From Cadophora sp. MPI-SDFR-AT-0126 (lineage: Eukaryota > Ascomycota > Leotiomycetes > Helotiales > Ploettnerulaceae), in NCBI GenBank assembly GCA_020747065.1, contig JAGMVK010000008.1:1550001-1614000 (forward strand): a DNA stretch of 64,000 bases. The letters run 5' to 3'. The notes beneath the pieces are model-generated. The model worked only from the letters and a program-made list of their open reading frames with translations. It made no database searches and was not told where the DNA came from. This document shows, piece by piece, positions 49,701-61,382 of the stretch (its first letter is position 1; each line of letters starts with the position of its first letter). The position numbers and the translations under genes are program-made.

Positions 49701-51539
49701 CTTGACATTGCCATCAGAGAACAACTCATATTCGCGGATGATGCTTCGAGATGACTCCTTGCCATTGTAGATGACATAATTGACGTCTGGAGACCAATAC
49801 TCGAATGTATCCGCCCATGCTGGAATGGTTGTAAGGGGCACGACAACGAGGAACGGTCCTTCTTGGTGACGATCATGTCGGAGCCAGTTCATAAAAGATA
49901 CTGTCTGAACTGTTTTCCCCAGCCCCATCTCGTCCGCAAGAATGACGTTCTTATTCTTGCACCAATTATAAGCCAAGAAGTTAAGACCAGTAATTTGGAA
50001 GTCTCGAAGCTGTCCATTTTTGATGTACGAAGGCTGCTCTCGGATGGGCACGTGAGGACCGCGAGTATTTGGGTTTGTTTCCTCCTTGCTGGACACCAAT
50101 GACCGGGAAGAGCGGTCGAGGAACTTGTCGATAGCATCTTGGGCAATGTCACTAACGAGTGACGAGGCTTCCCAAGTGCAGGATTCGTAATAAAGGCCTT
50201 TCCACTTGACAAAGTACTCAGTCTCCTCCTCGCCATCTCGTGTGCCGATGACACGTTCGACTTTGGTGTAATCTAGAAGGGCATCCGAGTCGCGCTCACG
50301 GTCTAACATCCACTTCTCTCTTTCCTCTGGGGGTATGTCAGTACCGCGTGCTATCCATATGTCTTCGAGGACAATCTTTCGATAGTAATTCTCAAGTCGA
50401 CGGAAGCCCCGCATGCCCGTCAAGGAAGTGGTGGTTTCCCATGTAGCATGATAGTGTGACTTGCCCTGCCACTTGATGAAGTATTCAAAGTGGTCTCGAC
50501 CCAAGTCTTCTTTGTTTATGTCTTGACCCTCCTTGAGCCGATGCTTCAGGACGGTGTCAATATATGGTGTATTGTCTTCGACTTGGTCCCCAGGCCAATG
50601 GTTGGGGGTCATTAATTCAGACTCGTCCTCTAATTCCGCGTCGCTTTCTTGGTAAGCCCCAGCAGTAACTTGAGCAGCTCTTCGACTATTCCATCGTTTC
50701 TCCTGGTAGACCGGAGCGAGGTTGCCAGATTCTAGCTGGCGACGACGATTCTTCTTGGTAGCTGTTCGAGCCCGCGCGCCTCCATAGGTATCAGAATCGG
50801 AGTCGGATACTGAAGCCGATCGTAGCATCGGTGTCTCGCGTTTCGAAGCTGAAAGACACTGTTTAGTTGCTAGCGACGGTGAGGGGAAGGGGGGCAACAA
50901 TGAAGGCACATACAAGGCTGAGAGCGTTCTTGTTTCCTTCGCTTGGTTCGATGAACAGGCACGACATCGGAGTCCGAATCGTCATCATTCTCATCATCGG
51001 ATTCAATCTAAAATTGTTCATTACATCTTCCCTCTATCTGAAATGCTAGATGGTGGCAGCGCTTTACTTACGATGGTCCGTTGTTGAACAGGCCGACCCT
51101 AGCAAAGGAAGTCAGTTCAGTCAAATTCTTCCGCCCGACAGCCTCCAAGATAACTCACACTTCTCCGCAGACCGTACAGTTCTGGATTGGCCAAGATATG
51201 CTCGTCTTCTGCAGGTAACTTCCTCTTAGCAGGACGACGAGACTCGGTGGACGTAGATCGTTCCTCTCGTGCAGTAGTCGTGGGAGCCTCTGGTGGGCTG
51301 TCCTCCATGTCGAAGTCGGCATCATCGGATTCATCTTGAGCTTCTGCAGCGGAGTCGGAAGCATCTGTGTCTTGAGCTCCAAACTCAGACTGATGGTTCG
51401 AGGAGGTCGCCGGTGAAGGTTCGTCGACTACGGGAGGGTTGACCACGTCAGAGAGCTCTGACGTGCTATCGTAAGGGGCATCGTCGTTTGTAAGAGCAGG
51501 ACCCTCCATCGGAGTATCGTTCCCATTAGATAAAGACAT
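46706..51539 (-). CDS. CHD1: Chromatin remodeller CHD1
   Basis: Five exons, 51539-51159, 51098-51072 (27 nt), 51007-50914, 50848-46933 and 46883-46706, give 1531 aa. The N-terminal 160 residues are acidic and Ser-rich. Two chromodomains lie at about 263-325 and 363-415 ([32 protein letters not shown]). The SNF2 ATPase follows: DEMGLGKT at 473-480, VDEAHRLKN, and helicase motif VI region [22 protein letters not shown]-like region ([20 protein letters not shown]) and a C-terminal CHCT-like helical domain close the protein. The last exon completes [12 protein letters not shown], which a read-through model would miss. Chd1 slides and spaces nucleosomes in transcribed genes (family knowledge). Head-to-head with RLI1. 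Confidence 0.95.
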
Positions 51540-52529
51540 TGAATGTGTTCCGGCGAGTGGTGTCGTCGGCGGCGGTGGGGCTGAGGACGATGAAGTTAGC
51601 ATTTGATTCCAAAAATCCGACTTTTGCCTTGACGCCAGAGTTCCAAAAGCCATTAGCGACCCAGAGCACGAGGAGGCGACCCAGAACCCATATAAACCGT
51701 AAGAATAGGCTCTTCGAATCTTGCCTGAATATCGTCGGCGCATATCGAGGAGTTTGAGGATGGATTTTGATATAGGGCTGATGATGATTTCCAACTGACT
51801 GAGGGATGATGAGGAATGTGCGAAGACACACAGAGTTTCGCAAATCGTCGACCGCATCGAAATAGGTCGTAGATACATCAGGAGTAAGTTGGCATTGCGT
51901 TCCGGCTTGAATTCCTCGAAATGTACCATCCGGTAGTGTGCTCTTAAGAAGGCAGACGAGCAGTAGCTGGAAGGGCAGCATCGCTGGCAGAAGACAATTC
52001 AGAAATAAGAGACTACTTACAAGCCAATGAAAGGTGGCCCCCCGAGAGGCAGAGGAGTTATTTGTAGTCGAATATGGGAATTAATGAGGAAATATGCTGG
52101 CAGTTGGAGTTGACGGTGGTTGGAGATCTCGAGATGTGACATTGAATGAGGCTCAGGACTGACGAGTGAAGGGTGCGGCACTACGGGCACTGGGCAGTCA
52201 GTCCAACTGACAGCTCAAAGCCTCGCTTAGTGGTCGGGGCCTGATGGTGCCGACGAGCCAATAAGGATCAGGCAATATTGGGCTTGTCATTGCATCCCAA
52301 ATATCCTTCGAGTGATCGTTTTAAGAGAATCCTGACCTTGAACTTGCACAGGAACAAATCGTCGCCAGCTACACGCCTTTGTGACTGTTCAGCAGCAGCA
52401 GGTCACCCGCTCACCGCACTGGTAAAGGATCAACGGCTAAGCTTGTCAACAAAAAGCGAGATCTCTCCTTCAAATAAAATCCCACAAAGCGAACCCCAAA
52501 ATTCGAGCGCAGAGCAAGAAACCAGCAAG
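51540..52529. promoter_or_regulatory. Shared divergent promoter CHD1 / RLI1
   Basis: 990 bp between the two start codons. A minus-strand frame continues upstream of the CHD1 start without a stop (51540-51929), so a longer CHD1 N-terminus is formally possible, but that sequence contains an acceptor-like CCTCAG and looks like leader. No other gene seen. Confidence 0.5.
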
Positions 52530-54758
52530 ATGTCTGACAAACTCACCCGGTACGTTCAACATCCAGAGACTACCTGCCTCGCAGATGCTGAAGCACTTGG
52601 GGTGGCCTTGGGCTGACAAGAAGATCATTCTAGTATTGCCATCATCAGCACAGACAAGGTACGATTTCCACGAGCCCTACCCCACTACAACCCCGCCACT
52701 GGCAGCTCGAATGCTAACAAAGTGCCTTCACGATATAGTGCAAACCCAAGGTACAGCCTCATAGCATCTTCCGTAAACCCCGAAACACAAACTAAGCATC
52801 GAAACAGAAATGTAGACAAGAGTGCAAGAAATCCTGCCCGGTCGTGCGAAGTGGACGTCTCTGTATCGAGGTCACTCCTGAATCAAAGATCGCCTTCATT
52901 TCGGAGAGTCTTTGCATTGGATGTGGTATCTGCCCTAAGAAATGCCCCTTCGGTGCCATCAACATCATCAATCTGCCAACAAATCTCGAATCCCAGATCA
53001 CGCATCGATACTCGGCGAACAGTTTCAAGCTGCATCGATTGCCTACCCCTCGCCCAGGACAAGTTTTGGGCCTGGTTGGTTCCAACGGTATTGGAAAGAG
53101 CACAGCTCTCAAGATCTTGAGCGGAAAGTTAAAGCCCAACTTGGGAAGATATGACAACCCTCCGGACTGGCAAGATGTGATCAAGCACTTCCGTGGTTCT
53201 GAATTGCAGAGTACTTCCCCCTCAGGCGCCTTTTGCATGTGTGGCATGCTAACAGAATTTCAGATTACTTCACAAAAATCCTGGAAGATGACCTCAAGGC
53301 AATTGTAAAACCTCAATATGTCGACCGCATTCCTAAGGCTGTAAGAGGTGCCGACAAGACAGTTCGAACATTGATCGAGGCAAATTCGAGTTTGGACAAT
53401 TTGGATGAGGTGCTGGATATTCTTGAGTTGAATCACATTATGGACCGTGATATTAACCTTCTTTCTGGAGGAGAGCTTCAGAGATTTGCCATTGGAACCG
53501 TCTGTGTGCAACAAGCTGATGTGTAAGTTGTGCCCAGTCTGCCTCAAGTACAACCTCTAACTATTCGACAGCTACATGTTCGACGAGCCTTCATCCTACC
53601 TTGATGTTAAGCAGCGTCTAAGTGCTGCCAAGGTCATTCGATCCCTCCTTCGACCAGATGACTACGTTATCTGTGTGGAGCACGATCTTTCAGTCCTTGA
53701 TTATCTTTCCGACTTCATCTGTGTGCTTTATGGAAAGCCTGCTGTCTATGGTGTCGTCACTCTCCCGGCCTCCGTCCGCGAAGGTATCAACATCTTCCTG
53801 GATGGTAACATTCCGACTGAAAACTTGCGTTTCAGAGAGGAATCTTTGACTTTCCGTATTGCTGAGGCAGCTGATGAATTCATGGCTGACCGATCGCGTG
53901 CTTTCACTTACCCATCTATGGAGAAGACACTCGGAGGATTCCATCTGGAAATCAAGGATGGAGACTTCACTGATTCCGAGATCATTGTCATGATGGGCGA
54001 GAACGGAACCGGAAAGACGACTTTCTGTAAACTCCTTGCCGGTGCTATTCAGCCAGACGGAAACCAAAAGGTTCCAGGCATGAAGGTCAGCATGAAGCCT
54101 CAAAAGATTACGCCAAAGTTCGAGGGTACTGTCCGACAACTTTTCTTCAAGAAGATCAAGACTGCTTTCCTCCTGCCACAATTCCAGACTGATGTTGTCA
54201 AGCCGCTGAAGCTTGATGAGTTCATTGATCAAGAGGTCAAGACTCTCTCGGGTGGAGAGTTGCAACGTGTTGCTATCGTCCTTGCTCTTGGTCTTCCAGC
54301 AGATATCTACCTTATTGATGAACCTTCCGCCTACCTTGATTCCGAGCAGCGTATCATTGCGGCCCGTGTCATCAAGCGATTCATCATGCACTCCAAGAAG
54401 ACCGCCTTCGTCGTCGAGCACGATTTCATCATGGCAACATATCTCGCTGATCGAGTCATTGTCTTTGACGGTGCACCAGGAATCAATGCTCGTGCCAACA
54501 CACCCGAGTCATTGCTCACTGGCTGCAACAAGTTCTTGAAGAACCTTGACGTTACTTTCAGACGTGATCCTACCAACTTCAGACCTCGTATTAACAAACT
54601 CAACTCCCAACTAGATCAGGAGCAAAAGTTGACTGGCAACTATGTACGTTCTCTCCCTTCACAAATTCTATACTTTTCTTGCTAACATCTACTACTAGTT
54701 CTTCTTGGAGGATGATGCAGCTAGCAAGGATCCGGCAGCTGCTTCGAAATCTAGTTGA
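52530..54758 (+). CDS. RLI1: Ribosome recycling ABC ATPase RLI1/ABCE1
   Basis: Seven exons: 52530-52549, 52634-52658, 52739-52750 (12 nt), 52808-53210, 53264-53522, 53572-54643 and 54699-54758, encoding 616 aa. The N-terminus [15 protein letters not shown] and two 4Fe-4S clusters are complete: Cys 16, 21, 25, 29 and [12 protein letters not shown] (55, 58, 61, 65). Two ABC domains follow, with Walker [10 protein letters not shown] (110) and GENGTGKTT (382), two LSGGELQR signatures, and Walker B in [12 protein letters not shown] and [12 protein letters not shown]. The protein splits post-termination 80S ribosomes and helps 40S and 60S export (established). The first three exons (20, 25 and 12 nt) are tiny and their introns interrupt the first Fe-S cluster region. 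Essential in all eukaryotes; no defect visible. Confidence 0.96.
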
Positions 54759-55419
54759 ACTGGGCAACTCACATGAACAAACACCTTCGACTCACGCATT
54801 GCCAGGCGTTAAAGGATCAGCATCAAATGGGAAGGGGCAAACGAGTCAGGTACTAGGCGAGGAAAAGGTTCCGTCCGAGGGAGAGGAGCCGGATGGCTAA
54901 CAACGGCGACGGCAGTTTGTTCCCTGGTGTCCTGGTCCTACCGATGGTCTGCTGCCATTCCCTTTACTCATTGTACCACGCGTGGGCAGCATATCACGGT
55001 AGATTGAGGGGGCACCGGCAAAGTGAACAACTGCCGTCAGATGTACTTTGCATCGACAACAAAGAACCAAGAGTGGAGGAACGGAAGATGGCAACACCCG
55101 TCTAAAAAAAAGACTTCATTTTGATGATTTATTGATTACATGAGATTCTTTGCGTTGAGATTGAATGCTCGGAAGATAATCAAGATTATATGACTCGTTA
55201 GGAGAGCAGAATACACACCGAGAAAAGTCCATGACCTTGAAGTCAAGCCCTCGCATTCTCATTCCATGATCGCATATCCGTGCTCTCCAAAGATCGAATT
55301 TTCTAACTAACTCTGCCTGCCAAAGTCATCATGCCTCAGGGGAGTTTTGATGGTGTAGTCGCGATACATACAGTACAGATGGAGTCAAAAACGGACTCCC
55401 ACTACTCAGATTGCGCTTT
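54759..55419. other. Intergenic between convergent RLI1 and PRP40
   Basis: 660 bp of 3' flanking sequence. The start resembles continued coding sequence but is in no supported frame. Nothing else seen. Confidence 0.5.
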
Positions 55420-58193
55420 TCACTCTTCTTCGATCTCGCCCTCTTCGCTGCCGGAATGAACGGCCGGTTCCTCTTTCGCTGGTATTGGAGCAGGTGGTGT
55501 CCTAGTCCTGTGACGCCGTTCACGCGGAGGGATTGGGGATCGCTCACGGGATGTAATCTCTCTTCTCGTTCTCTATCATTTGTGTCAGGTTCACATTCCG
55601 GAATGTTCATTACGGGCTCGAAGTAAAAGGGGTGGCATCTTTCTTCTGATGCCACAAACCATGAGCAATTTCACGACTTAGGTATATCAATTGGGGAGCG
55701 GCTGAGCCAATCCATGATAAACCCTAGTTCTTGAGATGTGGCCGTTTATGGGTTTCTGAGACAGTTGGAAATACGACGAACCTTTGCTACCCTCGTGCTA
55801 TCAGCACTTTCCACGTCACTGTCAGCTCTTCGTCGCCGACTCGCACTTGGTCTCTCATCACCGTACGGCAACTCATCGATGCTTCCTCTCGGATCTCCTC
55901 TCTTACGATAGAGCTTCTCTCTTTCACTTTCCCTGTCTCTCCGCTCTCTGTCATAGTGGCTGGATGCTTCCTCTCGGCGGCTGCGATGAGGTCTGTCAAG
56001 ATCACGGTCGAAATCGCGGTCACGCTCACGATCACGATCTCGCTCGCGGTCTCCTCGATCACGGCGGCCTGGAGACAATAAAGTATCTGCAGCGCTTGCC
56101 TTTCGATAATTCTTTTCCCGATCCGCAATGGCTTTGCGCCTATCGGCCTCGTAGGCATCTGGTTCCGGGCTGCGAGTTCTTCTACGGTGTGATCTCTCAC
56201 CTCTGTCTCTATCACGATGGGTTGGTCTATCCACTGAAGTCCGATCTCGGCGCTTTAGACGATCCTTCTCTGCATCCTCTTCTTTCTCCTTCAAGCGTCT
56301 GATGACCTTGTCGAATGCAGAGCGTCGAAGCTCGTCAGAGGGGAGTGCGAGATACTCTTCAGATCTCTCAATTCTAGACCGGATTCTCTCAAAAGCATCG
56401 TCAATGCGAATAGGAGGTTCGAGATGCTTGATGAACGATCTGAGAGCGTCAACAGCACGGCGTTGCTGCCGTTCAAGCTGGACGTTATCAGCCTCGTTGC
56501 GGCGTGATACCTTCTCATGTAGCTATAAATTGTTAGAAAGTGAGGCATTGGCGGAGGAATAGATAGAACTTACGCGCTCAAAGATCAGTGATAAAGCGTC
56601 TCGATCAATGTTAGCAGTTCGTCGATCATTTTGCATTAGGGCAAGGAACTCCTCAAAGGTAGTTTTCATCTGAATCTCAAACCGCTTGTCCTGGAAAATC
56701 ATTAGCTTGTGAGCCCTACGGCAGCTGAGAAAGATACTTACATCGAGTACATCCAGGACATCGTTTCGAGTGCTGCGAAGAGCACGCTCCTCTTCTTCAA
56801 CCATATCCCAGAACAAGTCGATTGGCCTGGAGCCTGGTTGGCCAAGAATTGCTTGATACCTATCATCATTGACAATCAAAGGGTGGATTTGACTCCACTT
56901 TGATCCTGCTTTGATCTTGTTGCCGTTCTTGAGTTCGTGTAGGAGGCCAATGAAACGGTCTCGATTCTGACGCTCCCTCCTGGACTTTAAGTTCTTCTCC
57001 TGCTGGCGGGCATCATTGAAGGTCTTTTCAAGAGACTTGATGTGGTTTTCGAAAGCAGTCAACATGTCAGACTTGGTGAGTGACTTAAATTTCTGATCAC
57101 CTTGAAAGCGTGGGTTGGACTGAATGATACCTTGTGCTTCCGACCATCTTGTATATGGTTCCAGATCGAGTCCTTTGAGAATATCAACGAGCTCATCCAT
57201 TGCTGCGCGGCGTGAAGTGGCTTCTCGTTCGATGTTGGCTTTCTTCAGCTCGATGACATAGTCTTCGAATAGTTGGCGTCGCTCGTCATCATCCTTCGCA
57301 GAGCGAAAAATGGTCTCCCCTTCGATAATCGGGCGGGCTGTTTTCCAGCGGGTATAGTGCTTGATCTCTGGATGGCTTCTCAGCATGGTAGCAAAATCTT
57401 TGCGGAGCTTTTCGATTCTCTCTTTTGCTCGGTCCTTTTCCTGAGCACGTACTTCAACCGCATACTTCTCAAATGCAGCCTTGCGGTCTTTGGGGTCTTT
57501 CAGGGCGCGATATTGGGGGTCTTTGATAATAGATCGCATAGTTTGTTCCCACGTCCAATTGGGGTCGACATTCTGCCGGCGCAATAGCTTCAGAAATGCT
57601 GCTTCTGCCTCTTCAAAGGTGGAGTAGTCAGGGTCAGTATTTGCGGGAACGAAGACTTGCGCGCGGCTTCCATTAACATCGTTTCCATAGGCAATTTGGC
57701 GGGCTTCTCCTAGCGGCTCCCTGTCCCTTGGGGAATCAAATTGTGCTGCAGAGAATCCTCCGCCAGCAACAAAAGTAGGTGCTCTGGGAAACTGTCAGTA
57801 TACGCCCTAGAGCGTCATCGAAAGGCTGTACTCACGGCGCAACAGGTGTAGGTTCAGTAGCTTCTTTAGATAGAGCTTCCTTGTAGACATCTGGCATCTC
57901 CCATGAGCTTTGCTTCGTTTCGGTGTTGTACCAATATTTGCGTCCTCCTTCCGCTGTATATTCCTTCCAAGGCTGGTTTGCAAGAGCGCGCTGCATAAAT
58001 ATGTTAGTAAGCGTTAATCATACGAATATCGTAGAAGCCTCACCTCTGCAGCGGTCATCAAGTCCTCTGGCTTGGTCCATTGTGTAGCTTTCGTGATTGT
58101 GTTGTAATAATAAACTCGACCTTCAGCATTCCGTGCTTCTGACCATAGTACTGGCGCCACGGCATGGCCGTTGATGCCATTAGTCGCATTCAT
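55420..58193 (-). CDS. PRP40: U1 snRNP splicing factor PRP40
   Basis: Six exons, 58193-58044, 57990-57836, 57783-56742, 56690-56574, 56522-55782 and 55572-55420, give 785 aa. Two WW domains lie at about 15-45 (LWSEARNAEGRVYYYNTITK...W) and 55-85 (WKEYTAEGGRKYWYNTETKQ...W). FF domains follow from about 150 (FEEAEAAFLKLLRRQNVDPN, FEKYAVEVRAQEKDRAKERI). After the FF region comes an Arg/Glu/Asp-rich RED tail like those of splicing proteins. The last intron (209 nt, weak donor GTTCGT) joins RVAK to RTRREITSRERSP and the acidic end EEGEIEEE; reading through instead would add 11 codons and stop at 55746. Prp40 bridges the 5' splice site and branch site in early spliceosomes (family knowledge). Confidence 0.92.
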
Positions 58194-58532
58194 GGCGCGA
58201 TGTGATGCAATGCTGATCCTGAAAATTTGACGGTTGTAGTGAGGTTCGAAGGAGGGTTGGGGAAGGAAAGAGGTCTTCAAAGCTGAACTGTTCGGACCTA
58301 GCGTGTTTTTCGCGCTGAGCTGCGCCGGAAAATCGTTGTTCCGAGTGTTTGTTGACTTCAATTTTGAGCCTCGTAGATCAGATTGACTTCAGCTTTGGTT
58401 TCACATTGGAGCATGTAGAATTGACAAGGCGTCTATCTCATCCTCAACGCGGATGAAATAATCCGTTGCCAAACAATATTCCAGATTCCAATTGTACTTA
58501 CGAATTGACTTGCGCACCCTTCTCCCAGCAGG
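58194..58532. promoter_or_regulatory. Shared divergent promoter PRP40 / TRS65
   Basis: 339 bp between the two start codons. No motif recognised by eye. Confidence 0.55.
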
Positions 58533-60431
58533 ATGATGGAAGAGTACGAAACTGAAGAGGCCCAGCCTCGTGGAAGTCTAGAGTTTGTCGAAAGCTCTAT
58601 ATTGGACACCATCGTACCGGCAGCAAGCGACTTGAACATCGAGGCGTCGTTAAGCGGCTCAGTGGAACGGCTGGACGAGGGCAACGATTCTCCACTAGCA
58701 GCTATTCCCCAGCGGCAGGCTCTATTCTTTGGTTGGTAGATCCTTGCGCTGATAAAGCCATTTGTCTTACTCATTCATAGATCTCAGATGAAACGGTCAA
58801 TGTTTATGTCGTCTTGCAAACTCCATACTTCGACGAGAGGACGTTGCGGTCATATCTGGGAAGACTAGTTATAAGCCTTGAAGCACAAGTTGTTAATTCC
58901 AGAGTGGATGGCAGCACTAGCCCTCCCGGTCAAGAAGTTATATACAATGGCTCTGTCCAGGACAGCGAAGATCCATTGATTATTGTGCAAGGACCAGACG
59001 AGACAGATCCGAGTGCTGGAGAAGGTCACATTTTGATCGTATGGAAGATGTCTGCTTTCCTTGTCAGACCTCGACTCCGTCTACACAATCCGTCTATTAT
59101 TTTTTCTGCAATCGCAAATTTAAAGCCTGCTGAGCAGGTACAGAATTCTACTTTGAGAGAAGAGTATCTACCTAGCCAAGTCCCCTCCGGAATCAATTTG
59201 TTAGAGGTATTCAAGTCACAATATGCTATACAATTCCAGTGCTCACTCAGTCTAGGCTTTTAGCGATGACCCAGAAATGGGGGGTATAAAACCACGCCTG
59301 TCTGCTTTGAGGGTGTCTCGAGTTGCTCCAACATCTCAAGTCATAAAAGACATGATGCGTCCGCTCAAGAATATCTCGCGGCAATCGATCAAAGTTGTAC
59401 CAGCAATTAATGCCCGAGTGAGGTATACTAGGCCCAATACCACACCCAGCAACCCGACGGTGATAGCCTCAGTCGATGTGGACATCACGCCGTTCGCCAA
59501 CTGTGAAGTGACTCTCGAAAAAGTCGACCTCAACATCGTAGGTGGAAATGTTGATGACCTGAACGCTGTCTCAGGCATGGCCTTGCCCATGACTTCACTC
59601 CCGCAAGACGACATCACATTCCTCTATCGTCTCTGTCCGGACGATTTAGACGCAACCAATCGTTCCCAAGTCCGCAGTCTCGAGATCTCCATCCAAGCAA
59701 CCGCCAGGCTCTCCTCCGTCTGCCAGCCAAACATAAAAATGCAATGGACCACCTCTCTAGACTTCACGCCTCCAGTCAATCCAGGCTTCGGAAACCCCAC
59801 TCAACCCATACAACGCCCCCATCGCCCAGCTCAACTATCCATCGGCTCAACCCTTGAAGCAACAGCTTCCTCTCTCGCCATAAGCCGCCCTGACGCGCTC
59901 CCATCAATAGACATCACCACCCGCCACCAACGGAATTCCTCCATCCCAGACTTTGGCGTCACAATGACTTTCACCGGCCCAAGCGTCAACAGCCCCATCT
60001 ACCCAGGTATCCCCTTTACCTGGTCAGTCTTTATCGTAAACCGATCCGACCGCCCCCGCAAACTCGCACTGCTGGTCATCCCCAAGCGACGCCGTACCGA
60101 AACCCGGATTACACGTCCTCCATCCACAGGCTACGGCGGCTCACGTAAAGACCCACAGGTAGCCGACGCCGTCGTAGACGAGAACATCATCTATGCCATG
60201 CAGAAGAACTCTGCGGTCGAGGATACGGAGATCGTGTGTCTGAGCACGGATGTCAGGGTGGGACCACTGGCTCCTTCGGCTTGCTATGATGTTGAGCTGA
60301 AATTTATGGCTTTGAAGGTTGGCATTGTGGGTGTTGAGGCTGTTAGAGTGATTGATCTGGGGACGCAGGAGCACGTAGATATCAAGGACTTGCCAAGCAT
60401 CGTCGTATCACCATTGAAAGAGGATATGTAG
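58533..60431 (+). CDS. TRS65: TRAPP II subunit TRS65
   Basis: Exons 58533-58731, 58788-59206 and 59256-60431 encode 597 aa. Evidence for TRS65 is the N-terminal SLEFVESSILDTIVP, the YFDERTLRSYLGRL segment, and a C-terminal half made of immunoglobulin-like beta segments (VIASVDVDITPFANCEVTLE; FTWSVFIVNRSDRPRKLALL; ending VGIVGVEAVRVIDLGTQEH), as in the fungal Trs65 family. Intron 1 (58732-58787) has a GTTGGT donor and needs the CTCAG acceptor to keep frame. TRAPP II acts at the trans-Golgi and activates Rab11/Ypt31 type GTPases; Trs65 helps dimerise the complex in yeast (family knowledge). Head-to-head with PRP40. Confidence 0.85.
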
Positions 60432-61382
60432 AGCGTACCTAAGTCCTTGCAATGGACAGCGCTTGAACTTCGCACGATGCTTCCTCGCTGAAAAGTGAAA
60501 CGTGGGGATTGCTTCTTGCTAGCTGGCGCTGGCTCTGCGGTTAGGTGTGTTACTAAGGCATTATTCTTTTTGGTGTCTGTCATCGGTGATATCCGCAATA
60601 GCGTCGACGTGCTGATCGTCTAGAATGTTTTACACATCCTGGCATCTTTAAAGTCAGATTCTTCTATCAGTATAGCCATCACGTGCAAAGAAATCACTTA
60701 GATAATAAAGTATTTCCCCAAGGATTGTATGTGGAATGAGATTCATTCACTAAATATCGCTTTCTCTCGCACACTCCACCCATTCACCTTCTCTCAGCTG
60801 TTCACAGAGCAACAGTCAGCTGCCAGCCACGAGCCACCAAGCAAATCCGCCAAATTCCGTTTCTCATTCATCAAAAGTCATATCGTATTTTCCACATTGC
60901 ATCCACCTCCTCTCCTCACCTCCCCATTTCTCCTCCACTCCAACTCGACAAGCCTCCTTCCTCCCCATCCCATATACAACGGGGCTAACTATAAATTAAG
61001 AAAGCAAATTGGGTATCAAAGAAGTACTAAAAGTGTATATAGCAAGGAAAAGCCAGGCCAAGCAAACAAGCAAGGAAGTATTTTATGCCCCCAGAATCCA
61101 GCCAGATACGCCCCGTCTCCTGAAAAGCCAGCGAAAGAATAAAATATGTTGTGCAAACTGCGCAGCAAGAAGAAGATAGGTAAAGTCTCAAATGCGCCAG
61201 TTCCAGTGATAATCCATCCCCGACCCACCAAGAACAAAAGAGAATGCCGCCGTTATCGATCGAAATATCAACTCGGTACGCCAGATCCAGATCCACCGGC
61301 CAGTCCCCGGTATCCTTAGGTACAAAAGAAATGAATAGTATGGTATGCTTCATTGGCCCAGTAATCTTGCTTTCAAATAGAT
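60432..61382. other. Intergenic, tail-to-tail, CT-rich
   Basis: 950 bp between two convergent genes. A strongly pyrimidine-rich stretch at about 60760-60970 gives a 137-codon plus-strand frame of low complexity that I reject as a gene. On the other strand it may be 3' UTR of the Ser-rich gene. Confidence 0.5.

Noticed and set aside
52278..52616. 112-codon plus-strand frame
   Set aside because: Contains the true RLI1 start in frame only by accident and reads through a supported splice donor at 52550.
60729..61142. 137-codon plus-strand frame
   Set aside because: Low-complexity Pro/Ser/Leu sequence produced by a pyrimidine-rich tract; no known domain.
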